A stretch of DNA of 64,000 bases from positions 2,974,001-3,038,000 of the forward strand of contig NZ_CP083553.1 of NCBI RefSeq assembly GCF_025144465.1, given 5' to 3'. The number at the start of each line of letters is the position of its first letter. The first letter of the stretch is position 1. This document shows, in pieces, positions 1-8,815 of the stretch. A model generated the notes under the pieces. That model was not told the origin of the DNA, searched no databases, and worked only from the letters and a program-made list of their open reading frames with translations. Source of the DNA: Leisingera sp. S132. Its GTDB lineage: Bacteria; Pseudomonadota; Alphaproteobacteria; Rhodobacterales; Rhodobacteraceae. Made by a program: the position numbers and the translations under genes.

Positions 1-89
1 ATGGGCCGCTCGAAGGCGGCGGCAAAGGCGCTGGAGGGGGCCAGCAGGGGCAGGCACAAGGGAAGAGTATGAGAGAGGATGCGTTTCAT
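1..89 (-). CDS. Partial secreted-protein gene downstream of norD
   Basis: An ATG at 89 follows the norD stop codon (91-93) by one base and runs off the left edge. The 29 visible residues begin with a basic start (MKR), a leucine/proline-rich hydrophobic core and a small-residue stretch ending in AFAA, which is a good Sec signal peptide. It is therefore probably the last or next gene of the norCBQD operon and codes for an exported protein. It is not norE, which would begin as a polytopic oxidase-subunit-III-like protein. Function cannot be told from this fragment. Confidence 0.6.
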   Translation of the reverse strand, partial: MKRILSHTLPLCLPLLAPSSAFAAAFERP

Positions 90-90
90 C

Positions 91-1971
91 TCAGTGCTCC
101 ATAGTCAGGGATTGATAGATTTCCGGCAGCGCGCGCGGCAGCCGGTCCGGGTCGGGCAGCAGGGTGAAGCCGGCGCGCCCGAAGATGCGGGCAAACCAGT
201 CCTGCCCGTCGGCGTCGATCACCACGCCATGCACCGACTGGCCCAGGGCACGCGCCTCGCGCACCGCCATGCGGCTGTCCTCGATGCCGTGGACGCCTTC
301 ATAGTGGTCCAGATCGTTGGGCTTGCCATCGGTCAGCACCAGGAGCAGGCGGCGTTCGGACCCCTCCTCGGCCAGCTGGGCAGAGGCATGGCGGATTGCC
401 GCGCCAAGGCGGGTGTAGTGGCCGGGTTTGAAGCCGCCGATGCGGGCGGTGACCGCCTCGGACATCGGATCCTCGAAGCCTTTGGCGCGGGTCAGGAACA
501 CCCGGTCGCGGCGCAGGGAGGAGAACCCCCAGATGCCCAGCCGGTCGCCCGCGGTGGCAATGCCGCCTGCCAGTGCCGCAAGGGACTCGCGGGCGGTCTC
601 GATCACCGGGCGGTCGCCGACCGTGGCCTCAGTCGAGCGGGAGCAGTCCATCAGCACCGCCACGCTCAGGTCGCGGGCCATCGGGCGGCTGGCCTGCCAG
701 ACCCGGTCGCTGCCCTGCTGGCCGCAGGCCAGATCGACATGGGATTTCACCACCGCTTCCAGATCCAGCTCATCGCCGTCCAGCTGCCGCGGCAGCATCA
801 CCCGGCGCGGGTGCAGCGGCGCGAACTGGCGGCGCACGCGGGACACCAGCCGCGGGTCGGGCTGGAAGCTGTCCGCGGGCTTGCCTTCGGCTTCCAGCAC
901 GCAGGTGTGGGCAGGCATGTGCCTGCCCAGCCGGTGATTCCATTCGGGATAGGTGAACTGCCCCGCCAGCCGTTCATGCTCGGCATCCTGCGGCGACAGA
1001 TCCAACGAGATCCGCAGCTTTGACGCCGCGCGCTTCATGTGCTGCGAGAGGGTGAGGTTGTCCTGATCCTCCGCCGCTTTCTGGGCGTTCTCGTTGTCGT
1101 CGTCATCCACCATCCGGTTGATGTTCAGGCTTTCGGCCCAGGACAGGATGGATTCGAACCGGTGGACGATGAAGCTGTCCTTGCGGGTGGTCTGATCCTG
1201 GTCCTGCCGGTTGGCCGTCTTGCGGGTGGAGACGGCCAGGCCAGGGGATTTCATTTCCTCATCCGCTGCGGGGGCTGCACCCCTACCCGCCTGCGGTGCA
1301 GCCAAGCGCAGCCAGAATGGCACCGGCTGAAACGTCCGGTAGCCGCGCGGCGCGGTGCAAGTGCACGACTCGGCAACCCGGCAGTCAGTGCCGATCTGAT
1401 CCAGCACCATCCGCTCGATCCGTGCCTCGAACCGCGGCAGGCCGTTGCGTTTGCGGGTCACCGCGGTATGGGCACAGAAGGCGCCATAGGCAGACCGCAG
1501 CCCGGGACAGGCGGCAAACACCCTGTCCGCGGCGCGGGCATTGGCGGCGATTTCCAGCTGATCAGCCTGATAGCGGTCCTCGTTGTGACCCGGCAATTCG
1601 ACCGAGGCAGCCATCGCGGCCAGCCACAGGTAGGCCTTGCGGTTCAGCCCGGGGCTGGGAAAGACAGCCATTTCCGGCGGCAGGCGCAGGCGCTCGCCGT
1701 CGAAACTGGCGGTATACACCATTTCCCGAGGGGTGCCGATACGGCGCAGCCGGTCCGGGCGATGGTCCGACAGCACCGCGGGCGCCGCCTGAATCTCCAC
1801 GCCCCCGGCCCCGCCCAGCGCCCGGAACAAGGCCGCCACGCTGGCGCGCATGTCCTCGAACCGGACGGTGTGTTCGGCCCCGTCCTCTGCGGCGCCGATC
1901 CGTGTGGCCATGCCATGCCACAGGTTGCCAACCGTTTCTTCGGGTTCCAGAAGGTCGAGAGCGTGGATCAT
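91..1971 (-). CDS. norD: Nitric oxide reductase activation protein NorD (VWA domain)
   Basis: A protein of about 626 aa needed to assemble or activate cytochrome-c-dependent NO reductase. The C-terminal third is a von Willebrand A domain with the MIDAS motif DCSRS (Asp-x-Ser-x-Ser); an acidic stretch (VDDDDNEN) lies in the middle. The start is placed at the ATG at 1971, 4 bp after the norQ stop. A longer in-frame reading to 2091 would overlap norQ by about 115 bp and its extra N-terminus looks like a shadow of norQ. Partner: the MoxR-type ATPase NorQ encoded just upstream, as in other norCBQD operons. Confidence 0.92.
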   Translation of the reverse strand: MIHALDLLEPEETVGNLWHGMATRIGAAEDGAEHTVRFEDMRASVAALFRALGGAGGVEIQAAPAVLSDHRPDRLRRIGTPREMVYTASFDGERLRLPPEMAVFPSPGLNRKAYLWLAAMAASVELPGHNEDRYQADQLEIAANARAADRVFAACPGLRSAYGAFCAHTAVTRKRNGLPRFEARIERMVLDQIGTDCRVAESCTCTAPRGYRTFQPVPFWLRLAAPQAGRGAAPAADEEMKSPGLAVSTRKTANRQDQDQTTRKDSFIVHRFESILSWAESLNINRMVDDDDNENAQKAAEDQDNLTLSQHMKRAASKLRISLDLSPQDAEHERLAGQFTYPEWNHRLGRHMPAHTCVLEAEGKPADSFQPDPRLVSRVRRQFAPLHPRRVMLPRQLDGDELDLEAVVKSHVDLACGQQGSDRVWQASRPMARDLSVAVLMDCSRSTEATVGDRPVIETARESLAALAGGIATAGDRLGIWGFSSLRRDRVFLTRAKGFEDPMSEAVTARIGGFKPGHYTRLGAAIRHASAQLAEEGSERRLLLVLTDGKPNDLDHYEGVHGIEDSRMAVREARALGQSVHGVVIDADGQDWFARIFGRAGFTLLPDPDRLPRALPEIYQSLTMEH

Positions 1972-1975
1972 GGCA

Positions 1976-2770
1976 TCACCCGTAGACGCTTGCGGCAAGG
2001 TCGCGCAGCGCCTGCTGCACATCACTCTCGTCGCTGAGGGGTTCGATGATGGCGGCCTCAACCGCGCGCTCCACGCCCATGCCCTTGGCAATCAAGGTGG
2101 CGGCATAGATCAGAAGGCGGGTGGAGACACCTTCCTCCAGGTCCATGCCCGAAAGCTTGCGGATATGGCCCGCCAGCCGCACCAGCGCGGCAGAGCGGTC
2201 CTCATCCAGCCCGCTCTCAGACGCGACAACCGCGGTTTCGGCGGACGCTTCCGGGAAATCAAAGCCGATCGACAGGAAGCGCTGCCGGGTCGAGGGTTTC
2301 AGCTTCTTCAGGATGTTCTGGTAGCCGGGGTTGTAGCTCGCGACCAGCATGAAGGGCTTGGGGGCTGCCAGCTCCTCGCCGGTGCGGTCGATGACCAGGC
2401 GGCGGCGGTCGTCGGTCAAGGGGTGCAGCACCACGGCCACGTCCTTCCTCGCCTCTACCACCTCGTCGAGGTAGCAGATGCCGCCCTCGCGCACCGCGCG
2501 GGTCAGCGGACCATCGACCCAGACCGTTTCGCCGCCCTTCAGCAGGTAGCGCCCGATCAGGTCGGCAGCTGACAGGTCGTCATGGCAGGCAACGGTGTGG
2601 AGGGGCAGACCGAGCCGGGCTGCCATATGTTCCACGAACCGCGTCTTGCCGCAGCCGGTGGGCCCCTTCAGAAGAAGGGGCAGACCGTTGGCTTGAGCCA
2701 TCTCAAAGACGGTGCATTCATCGCCTGCGGGACGGTAGAAGGGCACGGAAGGCATGTTCATCGCGTTCAT
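1976..2770 (-). CDS. norQ: NorQ, MoxR-family AAA+ ATPase
   Basis: A 264-aa cytoplasmic ATPase which, with NorD, acts on the NorBC complex, probably in insertion of its non-heme iron. Walker A is GPTGCGKT near residue 35 and Walker B is ICYLDE near residue 100. Length and order (C-B-Q-D) match the family. The start at 2770 lies 3 bp after the norB stop, and a GGGAGAA ribosome-binding site sits inside the end of norB, so translation is probably coupled. Confidence 0.95.
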   Translation of the reverse strand: MNAMNMPSVPFYRPAGDECTVFEMAQANGLPLLLKGPTGCGKTRFVEHMAARLGLPLHTVACHDDLSAADLIGRYLLKGGETVWVDGPLTRAVREGGICYLDEVVEARKDVAVVLHPLTDDRRRLVIDRTGEELAAPKPFMLVASYNPGYQNILKKLKPSTRQRFLSIGFDFPEASAETAVVASESGLDEDRSAALVRLAGHIRKLSGMDLEEGVSTRLLIYAATLIAKGMGVERAVEAAIIEPLSDESDVQQALRDLAASVYG

Positions 2771-2773
2771 GGC

Positions 2774-4117
2774 TCATTCTCCCGGTACGGCCGCGGGGCC
2801 GGGTTTGATAACCTCGCGGCGGATCACCACCATCGAGTAGATGAACACCAGCGCGCCGATCACAACCGCCACACCGGAGCCGAGGCGCATCAGGTAGAAG
2901 ATTCCCAGCTGGTCCTGCACATCCATGTAGTAGTCGCCGACAATGCGCTGCATGTGGGTCTGGATGGTGCCGGCAAAGGTCAGCACGAAGGTCATGAAGG
3001 CCATGCCGCCGGTCATCAGCCAGAAGGACGCCATGTTCAGCACCTGGTTATAGGGGTCGCGGTTCCTGAGTTGCGGCATCGCATAGGTGAACATCGCCAG
3101 GTTCAGGGCCACATAGGCGCCGAAGAACGCGAGGTGGCCGTGGGCAGCGGTGATCTGGGTGCCGTGGGTGTAGAAGTTCACCCCGTGCAGCGTGTGCAGG
3201 AAACCCCAGACGCCGGCCCCGAAGAAGGCCACGGTGGAGGACCCGAGCGACCACAAGAGCGCCGCCTTGTTCGGGTGGTTCTTGCGGCCCTTCCAGACTA
3301 TGATGAAGGCAAAGCTCATCATCGCGAAGAACGGGATCACTTCCAGGGTCGAGAAGATCGAGCCGATCCACTGCCAGTAGCCGGGGGTGCCGATCCAGAA
3401 GAAGTGGTGGCCGGTGCCGAGGATGCCGGAGAACAGCGCCAGAGCAACGATGACATAGAGCCATTTCTCAACCACTTCGCGGTCAACACCGGTCAGCTTC
3501 AGCATCAGGTAACCAAGGATCGCGGCCATCACCAGCTCCCAGGTGGCTTCCACCCACAGGTGGACAACGAACCACCAGTACATCTTGTCGAGCGACAGGT
3601 TGTCCGGGTTGATGAAGGCAAAGATCCACAAAAGCGACAGCAGCCACAGGCCCATCAGCAGGATGTTGGTGATCGCGGTCTTGCGGCCAGCCAGCACGGT
3701 CAGGGAGACGTTCACGAGGAAGATCACCGCCGCAACCAGAATGCCGAACTTGACCCACAGGGGCTGTTCCAGGAACTCCCGCCCGCCGTGGATGCCGGCC
3801 AGGTAGGAGACCACCGCGCCGAGCGTGCCGACCACAAGGATGGCCAGCTGAATATAGGCCAGCTTGACCGAGAAGATCTCCCGCTCGCTTTCCTCGGGGA
3901 TCAGATAATAGGCAGCGCCGAAGAAGCCCAAGAGCAACCAGACCACCAGAGCGTTGGTGTGTAGCATCCGCACGATATTGAACGGCAGAAGCTCGCTCAG
4001 CGTATTGGGCCAGACATAGATCCAGCCGGCCAGCAGGCCGCCGAGGACCTGAATGGCAAACAGGGCCATTGCAACCATGAAATAGGCATAGGCCACTTTT
4101 TGAGATTGATATTTCAT
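2774..4117 (-). CDS. norB: Nitric oxide reductase large subunit NorB (cytochrome b)
   Basis: The 447-aa catalytic subunit of cNor, which reduces 2 NO to N2O in the inner membrane. It belongs to the heme-copper oxidase superfamily with about 12 membrane helices. Conserved histidine motifs for hemes b and b3 and the non-heme iron are visible (MLHTNALV, FFWIGTP after GHH, HGHLAFFGAY), with glutamates in LWVEATWE. Length is normal for the short quinone-independent type, which pairs with NorC. Second gene of the operon, 12 bp after norC. Confidence 0.97.
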   Translation of the reverse strand: MKYQSQKVAYAYFMVAMALFAIQVLGGLLAGWIYVWPNTLSELLPFNIVRMLHTNALVVWLLLGFFGAAYYLIPEESEREIFSVKLAYIQLAILVVGTLGAVVSYLAGIHGGREFLEQPLWVKFGILVAAVIFLVNVSLTVLAGRKTAITNILLMGLWLLSLLWIFAFINPDNLSLDKMYWWFVVHLWVEATWELVMAAILGYLMLKLTGVDREVVEKWLYVIVALALFSGILGTGHHFFWIGTPGYWQWIGSIFSTLEVIPFFAMMSFAFIIVWKGRKNHPNKAALLWSLGSSTVAFFGAGVWGFLHTLHGVNFYTHGTQITAAHGHLAFFGAYVALNLAMFTYAMPQLRNRDPYNQVLNMASFWLMTGGMAFMTFVLTFAGTIQTHMQRIVGDYYMDVQDQLGIFYLMRLGSGVAVVIGALVFIYSMVVIRREVIKPGPAAVPGE

Positions 4118-4129
4118 TGTTTCTCTCCC

Positions 4130-4582
4130 TCAGCCCGCGTCGTTTGGCGGCCAGTTCTGGGTGTCGGTCTGATCCGCCCAGCGCAGGAATTCGGCCAACC
4201 CGCGGGTTTCTTCCTCGGTCAGCTCGAAAAACGGCATCTGGCGGCGGCCCTCAACGCCGGAGGGCTGCGACTTCATCCAGCCGTCCAGCATTTCATAGGC
4301 GGCCTCCGGGTCGTCCAGCACGCCCCAGCGGGTCATGACATTGCCCACTTCGGGGGCAAAATAAGCACCTTCGCCGTGCAGGGTGTGGCAATTGATGCAG
4401 GAGTGGCGCTCCCACACATGCTTGCCCTGGCGCACCTCGTCGGTCAGCTCCATGCCAGCGGTGGATGTTTGGGTGATATAGCGGTGGCTGTGCGCGGTCA
4501 TGGCCACGAACACGACAACGAAGAACAAGGAGCCCCCGTAGAACACGTTCCTGGCCCGCGACTTGGTAAGTATCTCTGACAT
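4130..4582 (-). CDS. norC: Nitric oxide reductase small subunit NorC (cytochrome c)
   Basis: A 150-aa membrane-anchored cytochrome c that passes electrons to NorB. It has one N-terminal membrane helix (about residues 13-30) and a single CINCH heme motif (Cys62, Cys65, His66); the periplasmic domain continues with the conserved HGEGAYFAPEVGNV pattern. First gene of norCBQD. A probable NnrR box lies 63-76 bp upstream, the usual distance for activation. Confidence 0.96.
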   Translation of the reverse strand: MSEILTKSRARNVFYGGSLFFVVVFVAMTAHSHRYITQTSTAGMELTDEVRQGKHVWERHSCINCHTLHGEGAYFAPEVGNVMTRWGVLDDPEAAYEMLDGWMKSQPSGVEGRRQMPFFELTEEETRGLAEFLRWADQTDTQNWPPNDAG

Positions 4583-4644
4583 ATCGCGGTCCTGAGTACA
4601 GTTGCGGATGGGAACTGCCTAACCCCGCGCACCGCCATGGATAT

Positions 4645-4658
4645 TGTCCAAGCGCAAA
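4645..4658. promoter_or_regulatory. Candidate NnrR (CRP/FNR-type) box for norC and the divergent gene
   Basis: The dyad TTGTCCAAGCGCAA reads TTGCGCTTGGACAA towards norC, an 8/10 match to the 5-4-5 NnrR-type pattern TTGCG-N4-CGCAA. Its centre is about 69 bp from the norC ATG, consistent with a class-II activator position and a short leader. It also faces the DUF1858-like gene at 4706. Confidence 0.55.
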
Positions 4659-4705
4659 GACCGCGCGCATTGCTGCACGCAAGATGCAGGAAAAGGAGGA
4701 TGCCC

Positions 4706-4915
4706 ATGCGCCGCCCCGATTTCGACGATCCCGACCTGCCGCTTTCGGAACTGTTCCACCATTGGCCCGCCTGCGCAGGCGAATTCATGAACCGCCAGAT
4801 GCTCTGCCCTGGCTGCCCGATCGCGCCGTTTCACACGCTGATCGATGCCTGCGAAGAATACGGGCTGGAGGAGATGGCGTTTAGGGAAAGCCTGAAGGGA
4901 ACCGCTATGGCTTGA
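4706..4915 (+). CDS. DUF1858-like small protein with CxxC motif
   Basis: A 69-aa cytoplasmic protein resembling the DUF1858 domain (hybrid-cluster-protein-associated redox disulfide domain): the pattern LSELFHHWPAC...LCPGCPIAPFHTL...ACEEYG matches the family's Pro-led helix, CxxCP motif and following helix. The start is set at 4706 because AGGAGG lies 6 bp before it; an ATG 6 bp upstream is too close. Divergent from norC and sharing its promoter region, so probably induced by NO. The CxxC pair could bind a metal or do thiol chemistry; this is inference. Confidence 0.75.
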   Translation: MRRPDFDDPDLPLSELFHHWPACAGEFMNRQMLCPGCPIAPFHTLIDACEEYGLEEMAFRESLKGTAMA

Positions 4916-5124
4916 CGCGGCCCTGACCGGGAGGCTGGCCGCAAGGCTTGGCAGTGCCATAGTCTTACCTGCGTTCAGAGGTGCAATGCCGGTCGCAGTT
5001 TCCCGCGCCAACCCCGCTCTGTTTGCTGAAACAGCGCCGAAGCCCGTTAACGTTTTTATTCTGTTTTTGCGATATGAATCACGATCCAGAGGAGTGAGAC
5101 CCAGCAACCCTTGGAGTAAAGCTA

Positions 5125-6537
5125 GTGTTTTTTATGAGAAAAAAGCCGGATACGGCGAAGCAGGACGACACCACTGCAATCATCGCCGGAATGGTTGACC
5201 GCACTCAGGCAACCATTCAGTTCCACCCGGACGGCACCATCATCACTGCGAACCAGAACTTTCTGGGCGCATTGGGATATGCTCTGGAGGAGATCCAGGG
5301 AAAACACCATTCCATGTTTGTCGCCCCGGAGCTGGTTGCATCCAATGACTACAAGACGTTCTGGTCGGATCTGGCCAGCGGCAAAGTGTTCACGGACCAG
5401 TTTCCCCGCGTCACAAAGGCCGGCGAAACAATCTGGATCCAGGCGACCTATGCCCCTGTAGAAAATGACGAGGGCGAGGTGGTGAGGGTGGTGAAAGTTG
5501 CCTCCGACATCACCGCACGCCGCCGCGCTCTGGATGAAATCGGCGAAGGCCTTCATGAACTCAGCGGCGGTAATCTGACCCACCGGGTTGCCGTTTCCGA
5601 TCTTCCCGATGTCGGTGCACTCGGGCAGACGTTCAACCACTCGCTTGAGCAGCTCAGCACCTCTGTGAGGACGGTCAAGCAAGTGTCCTCTGCGGTCGGG
5701 CGCACCGCGCAGGAAATTTCACAAGCCGCAGGCGATTTGTCCCAGCGGACCGAGAGCCAGGCAGCCACCCTGGAAGAAACCGCCGCAGCCATTGAACAGC
5801 TGTCTGCAACGGTCAAAGCCTCCGCCGAAGGCGCCCGCAAAGTCGAAGGCATCGTGACAGAGGCCAAAACCTCGGCCGAGCGCAGCGGCGAGGTCGTGAG
5901 CAGCGCGATTGACGCCATGGCGCAGATAGAAAGCTCTTCTGAGCAGATCTCGAAAATTATCGGTGTCATCGACGACATTGCGTTCCAGACCAACCTTCTG
6001 GCCCTGAACGCCGGTGTTGAGGCCGCCCGGGCCGGTGAGGCCGGACGCGGGTTCGCGGTTGTTGCCTCCGAAGTCCGCGCGCTGGCCCAGCGCTCTGCGG
6101 ACGCGGCCGGTGAAATCAAGCAGCTGATCGGCGAAAGCAACCGGCAGGTTGCGGCCGGCGTTGATCTGGTTGGCAAGTCTGGCGAGGAACTGCAGCAGAT
6201 TATCAAGAGCGTCGCCACAATCTCAGAGCACATCCAGGATATCGCAACCGGCGCGTCCGAGCAGTCGACCGCGCTGACAGAGATCAATCAGGGTGTGTCG
6301 CAGCTTGATCAGGTTACCCAGCAGAACGCAGCCATGGTCGAACAGACCTCAGCCGCAAGCCAGATGCTGTCCAATGATGCTGGCCACCTCACCCAGGAGG
6401 TTTCCAGGTTCAAGGATGGCAGCGAAGGCGCCGCACCGGCGGCCATGGCACGAACGCCTGCGCCCTCTGCATCGCAGCCCGATGCGGCCTATGCAGAGGA
6501 CGATCTGCCGATGGCTCAGGGGTGGGATAACTTCTGA
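5125..6537 (+). CDS. Soluble PAS-domain methyl-accepting chemotaxis protein
   Basis: A 470-aa chemoreceptor without membrane helices. Order: PAS domain (about 20-130) resembling aerotaxis PAS modules, a short HAMP-like linker (about 135-175), then the coiled-coil signalling domain with the hairpin core [20 protein letters not shown] near residue 290. It ends in GWDNF, similar to the WxxF-type pentapeptide that tethers CheR/CheB. The GTG at 5125 is chosen over the ATG at 5134 because GGAG lies 8 bp before it. The position between nor and nnrR suggests energy, oxygen or NO sensing, which is inference. Confidence 0.9.
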   Translation: MFFMRKKPDTAKQDDTTAIIAGMVDRTQATIQFHPDGTIITANQNFLGALGYALEEIQGKHHSMFVAPELVASNDYKTFWSDLASGKVFTDQFPRVTKAGETIWIQATYAPVENDEGEVVRVVKVASDITARRRALDEIGEGLHELSGGNLTHRVAVSDLPDVGALGQTFNHSLEQLSTSVRTVKQVSSAVGRTAQEISQAAGDLSQRTESQAATLEETAAAIEQLSATVKASAEGARKVEGIVTEAKTSAERSGEVVSSAIDAMAQIESSSEQISKIIGVIDDIAFQTNLLALNAGVEAARAGEAGRGFAVVASEVRALAQRSADAAGEIKQLIGESNRQVAAGVDLVGKSGEELQQIIKSVATISEHIQDIATGASEQSTALTEINQGVSQLDQVTQQNAAMVEQTSAASQMLSNDAGHLTQEVSRFKDGSEGAAPAAMARTPAPSASQPDAAYAEDDLPMAQGWDNF

Positions 6538-6570
6538 CCGCACTATATGCCGCTGCCGCGGCACAAGATG

Positions 6571-7266
6571 CTAACCCTGCGCCCCGCTCAGAAGCACCAG
6601 TCTGTGCGGGGCCGTGACCACGATGTGCTTGCGGGTCGAATGCACGATACCGTCCTTCTCCCAGGCCGACAGCAACCGGCTCACCGTGTGCAGCGTGGTT
6701 CCGGTCATCTCTGAGATATTGCGGCGGGTCACCGGGAAGGCGATCTCGATCCCCTCGTCCACCTTGCGGCCCGATTGGGTCACCATCCGCAGAAGCGCCG
6801 CCGCCACCCGCTGCTCCACCGCCTGGGTTGCCAGCTCGGTGATCCGCGTTTGCATCTCACCCAGCCGCTGGCCCAGGGTATTGTAGCTTTCGGTGGCAAA
6901 GCCCTGGTACTTGGCAGTGAATTCCCCCCACAACCGCACCGGCCAGGACAGCGCCAGCGATTCCGAGGCCGCCACCGCGGTGGCCGGATAGGTGTCGCGG
7001 TTCAGCGCAGGCGCAATACCGAACAGCTGGCCGGGGGAAATATGCAGCGCGATGATCTGCTCGCCGCCCTCGGTTGTTTTCACCACCCGGATGTAGCCAT
7101 CCAGCAGCAAATGGAAGCGCTCGGCGTCATGGCCCTCGTGAAAGATTTCTGCCCCTTCGTCATACCGCTTGGGCAGCGCCTGATCGAGAATTTCACGGAT
7201 CTGGCTGCGCTCCAGGAGGCAGAAGGGCGGCAGACCGGTCAGAAGGCTTTCGTCGAGCTTGGACAA
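6571..7266 (-). CDS. nnrR: CRP/FNR-family regulator, NnrR type
   Basis: A 231-aa transcription factor with an N-terminal cyclic-nucleotide-like beta-roll (about 10-130), a long dimerisation helix and a C-terminal winged helix containing the recognition segment TGTTLHTVSRLLSAWE. It lacks the N-terminal cysteine cluster of FNR, which fits the NO-responsive NnrR/DNR branch. The neighbours norCBQD and nnrS are classic NnrR targets. The predicted start is a TTG with a weak ribosome-binding site, so the N-terminus may differ by some residues. Confidence 0.85.
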   Translation of the reverse strand: MSKLDESLLTGLPPFCLLERSQIREILDQALPKRYDEGAEIFHEGHDAERFHLLLDGYIRVVKTTEGGEQIIALHISPGQLFGIAPALNRDTYPATAVAASESLALSWPVRLWGEFTAKYQGFATESYNTLGQRLGEMQTRITELATQAVEQRVAAALLRMVTQSGRKVDEGIEIAFPVTRRNISEMTGTTLHTVSRLLSAWEKDGIVHSTRKHIVVTAPHRLVLLSGAQG

Positions 7267-7281
7267 GAATACACCGCAAGT

Positions 7282-7295
7282 TTGCTGAAGGACAA
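7282..7295. promoter_or_regulatory. Possible NnrR-type half-conserved box upstream of nnrR
   Basis: TTGCTGAAGGACAA has the 5-4-5 spacing of CRP/FNR sites and shares TTGC and GACAA with the box before norC. It lies only 16 bp from the nnrR start, so if real it would more likely autorepress than activate. Weak match. Confidence 0.3.
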
Positions 7296-7447
7296 AGTGA
7301 TCCCTCAGCCGTTATCGCATAGTGACGCCAGAGGAAACAACCGTGCGGGAAAATCCGGAAACCGGAAACGGGGGAGCCTCCCTCCTCCCTGCCCGCCGGA
7401 GCTGATCCACGGGGTTCGGCGAAAGATTGCGTCCCTTGCGCCGGACC

Positions 7448-7478
7448 GGCGGGCGGCACCTGACCAGTGCCGCCCGCC
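7448..7478 (+). other. Perfect 12-bp stem hairpin in the nnrS leader
   Basis: GGCGGGCGGCAC and its exact complement GTGCCGCCCGCC are separated by a 7-base loop, followed by TGTCTTTG and then the nnrS ribosome-binding site at 7498. It could be a leader attenuator, an mRNA-stabilising stem or a leftover terminator. Confidence 0.6.
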
Positions 7479-7507
7479 TGTCTTTGACCGGATGCATGGA
7501 GGCCATG

Positions 7508-8716
7508 ATGGCTGCGCGAACCGACTACACTGGACCTGTCCTCTTTTCCTTCGGCTTCCGGCCGTTCTTTCTGGGGGCCTGCTTGTGTGCCCTGCTGTCA
7601 ATCCCAGCCTGGCTGCTGATCTGGCGCGGTGATCTGGAGTATTCCGGCCCCTTTCTTGCAACCGACTGGCACATCCACGAGATGATCTTTGGCTACGGCG
7701 CTGCCGTGGTAGCGGGCTTCCTGTTCACCGCGGTGCCGAATTGGACCGGGCGGATGCCTGCACGCGGACTGCCGCTGGCGCTGCTGTCCGGCCTGTGGCT
7801 GCTGGGCAGGCTGGCGGCGGCGGGCTGGCTGGGGCTGCCGCCGCTTGGGGTGATGGCCGTGGACTGTGCCTTCCTGGCAGCAGTGGTTGCGATGATCGCG
7901 CGGGAAATCATCGCCGGTGAGAACTGGCGCAACCTCAAGGTGCTGGTGCCGGTCACCCTGCTGGGCGTGGCCAATGCGTGCTTCCACATCGAGGCCATGA
8001 CCGAAGGTCCGGCGGATGTCTCGCGCCGTCTGGGCATTGCAGTGCTTATTTTCCTGATCATGCTGATCGGCGGCCGGATCATCCCCAGCTTCACCCGCAA
8101 CTGGCTGGCCAGGCACGGTGCAACGAAGATGCCAGCGACCTTCAGCAAGTTCGACGCAGTTTCGCTGGTCTTCGGCGCCGCGGCCCTGCTGGCCTGGACC
8201 GTGGCGCCCTGGGCCGCTGTCAGCGGTGCCTTGCTGCTGGCTGCCGGTTTGCTGCACGCAGTGCGGCTTGTGCGCTGGCGCAGCCTGGCGACCCTGCCCG
8301 ACCCGCTCTTGCTGATGCTGCACCTGGCCTATGCGCTGGTGCCTGCCGGGCTGATCGCCGCAGGCGGCGTTCCCTTTGGCCTGCTGGAACCGGCTGTTGC
8401 GGCACATATTCTGGGCATTGGTGCTATCGGCGGCATGACCCTGGCGGTGATGATGCGTGCCACCATGGGTCACAGCGGCCGCCCGCTGGTGGCGGGCCCC
8501 GCGCTGACCGGTGCCTTCATGCTGCTGCTGGGCGCTGCCGCGGCGCGCGTTGCCGGCAGCACGGAACTGACTGCGGGCTTGGATGGGATCACGCTTTCAG
8601 CCATTTTTTGGACCGCCGGTTTCGCGCTGATGGTGCTGAAGGCAGGCCCCTGGCTTGTTACCCGGCGGCTTGGCCCCAAGAAGATCTCCGGCAAGCCCGC
8701 ACCAGCTGCGTCATAA
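7508..8716 (+). CDS. nnrS: NnrS family heme-copper membrane protein
   Basis: A 402-aa polytopic inner-membrane protein of the NnrS family, about 12 helices, known for heme binding and for protecting cells against NO stress. Family hallmarks are the N-terminal FSFGFRPFFL, the histidines in DWHIHEMIFGYG, and HILGIGAIGGMTLAVMMRAT near the C-terminus. The start at 7508 has GGAGG 5 bp upstream. Divergent from nnrR, which is the arrangement expected for an NnrR target. Confidence 0.93.
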   Translation: MAARTDYTGPVLFSFGFRPFFLGACLCALLSIPAWLLIWRGDLEYSGPFLATDWHIHEMIFGYGAAVVAGFLFTAVPNWTGRMPARGLPLALLSGLWLLGRLAAAGWLGLPPLGVMAVDCAFLAAVVAMIAREIIAGENWRNLKVLVPVTLLGVANACFHIEAMTEGPADVSRRLGIAVLIFLIMLIGGRIIPSFTRNWLARHGATKMPATFSKFDAVSLVFGAAALLAWTVAPWAAVSGALLLAAGLLHAVRLVRWRSLATLPDPLLLMLHLAYALVPAGLIAAGGVPFGLLEPAVAAHILGIGAIGGMTLAVMMRATMGHSGRPLVAGPALTGAFMLLLGAAAARVAGSTELTAGLDGITLSAIFWTAGFALMVLKAGPWLVTRRLGPKKISGKPAPAAS

Positions 8717-8815
8717 CCATCCGCACACAAGGCAAAGCTCACGATATCTTAACGGCCTTCTCAGATGATGGCTTTCCGGTTAACAAGGTTACGGGAAACG
8801 AGAAGGAGGTCCTGC

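Noticed and set aside
2582-3964. Long plus-strand ORF opposite norB
   Set aside because: It is an antisense shadow: rich in His, Gln, Arg and Asp without domains, opposite a fully recognised norB. The same holds for long ORFs opposite ccoN, yejB/yejE and the TRAP permease.
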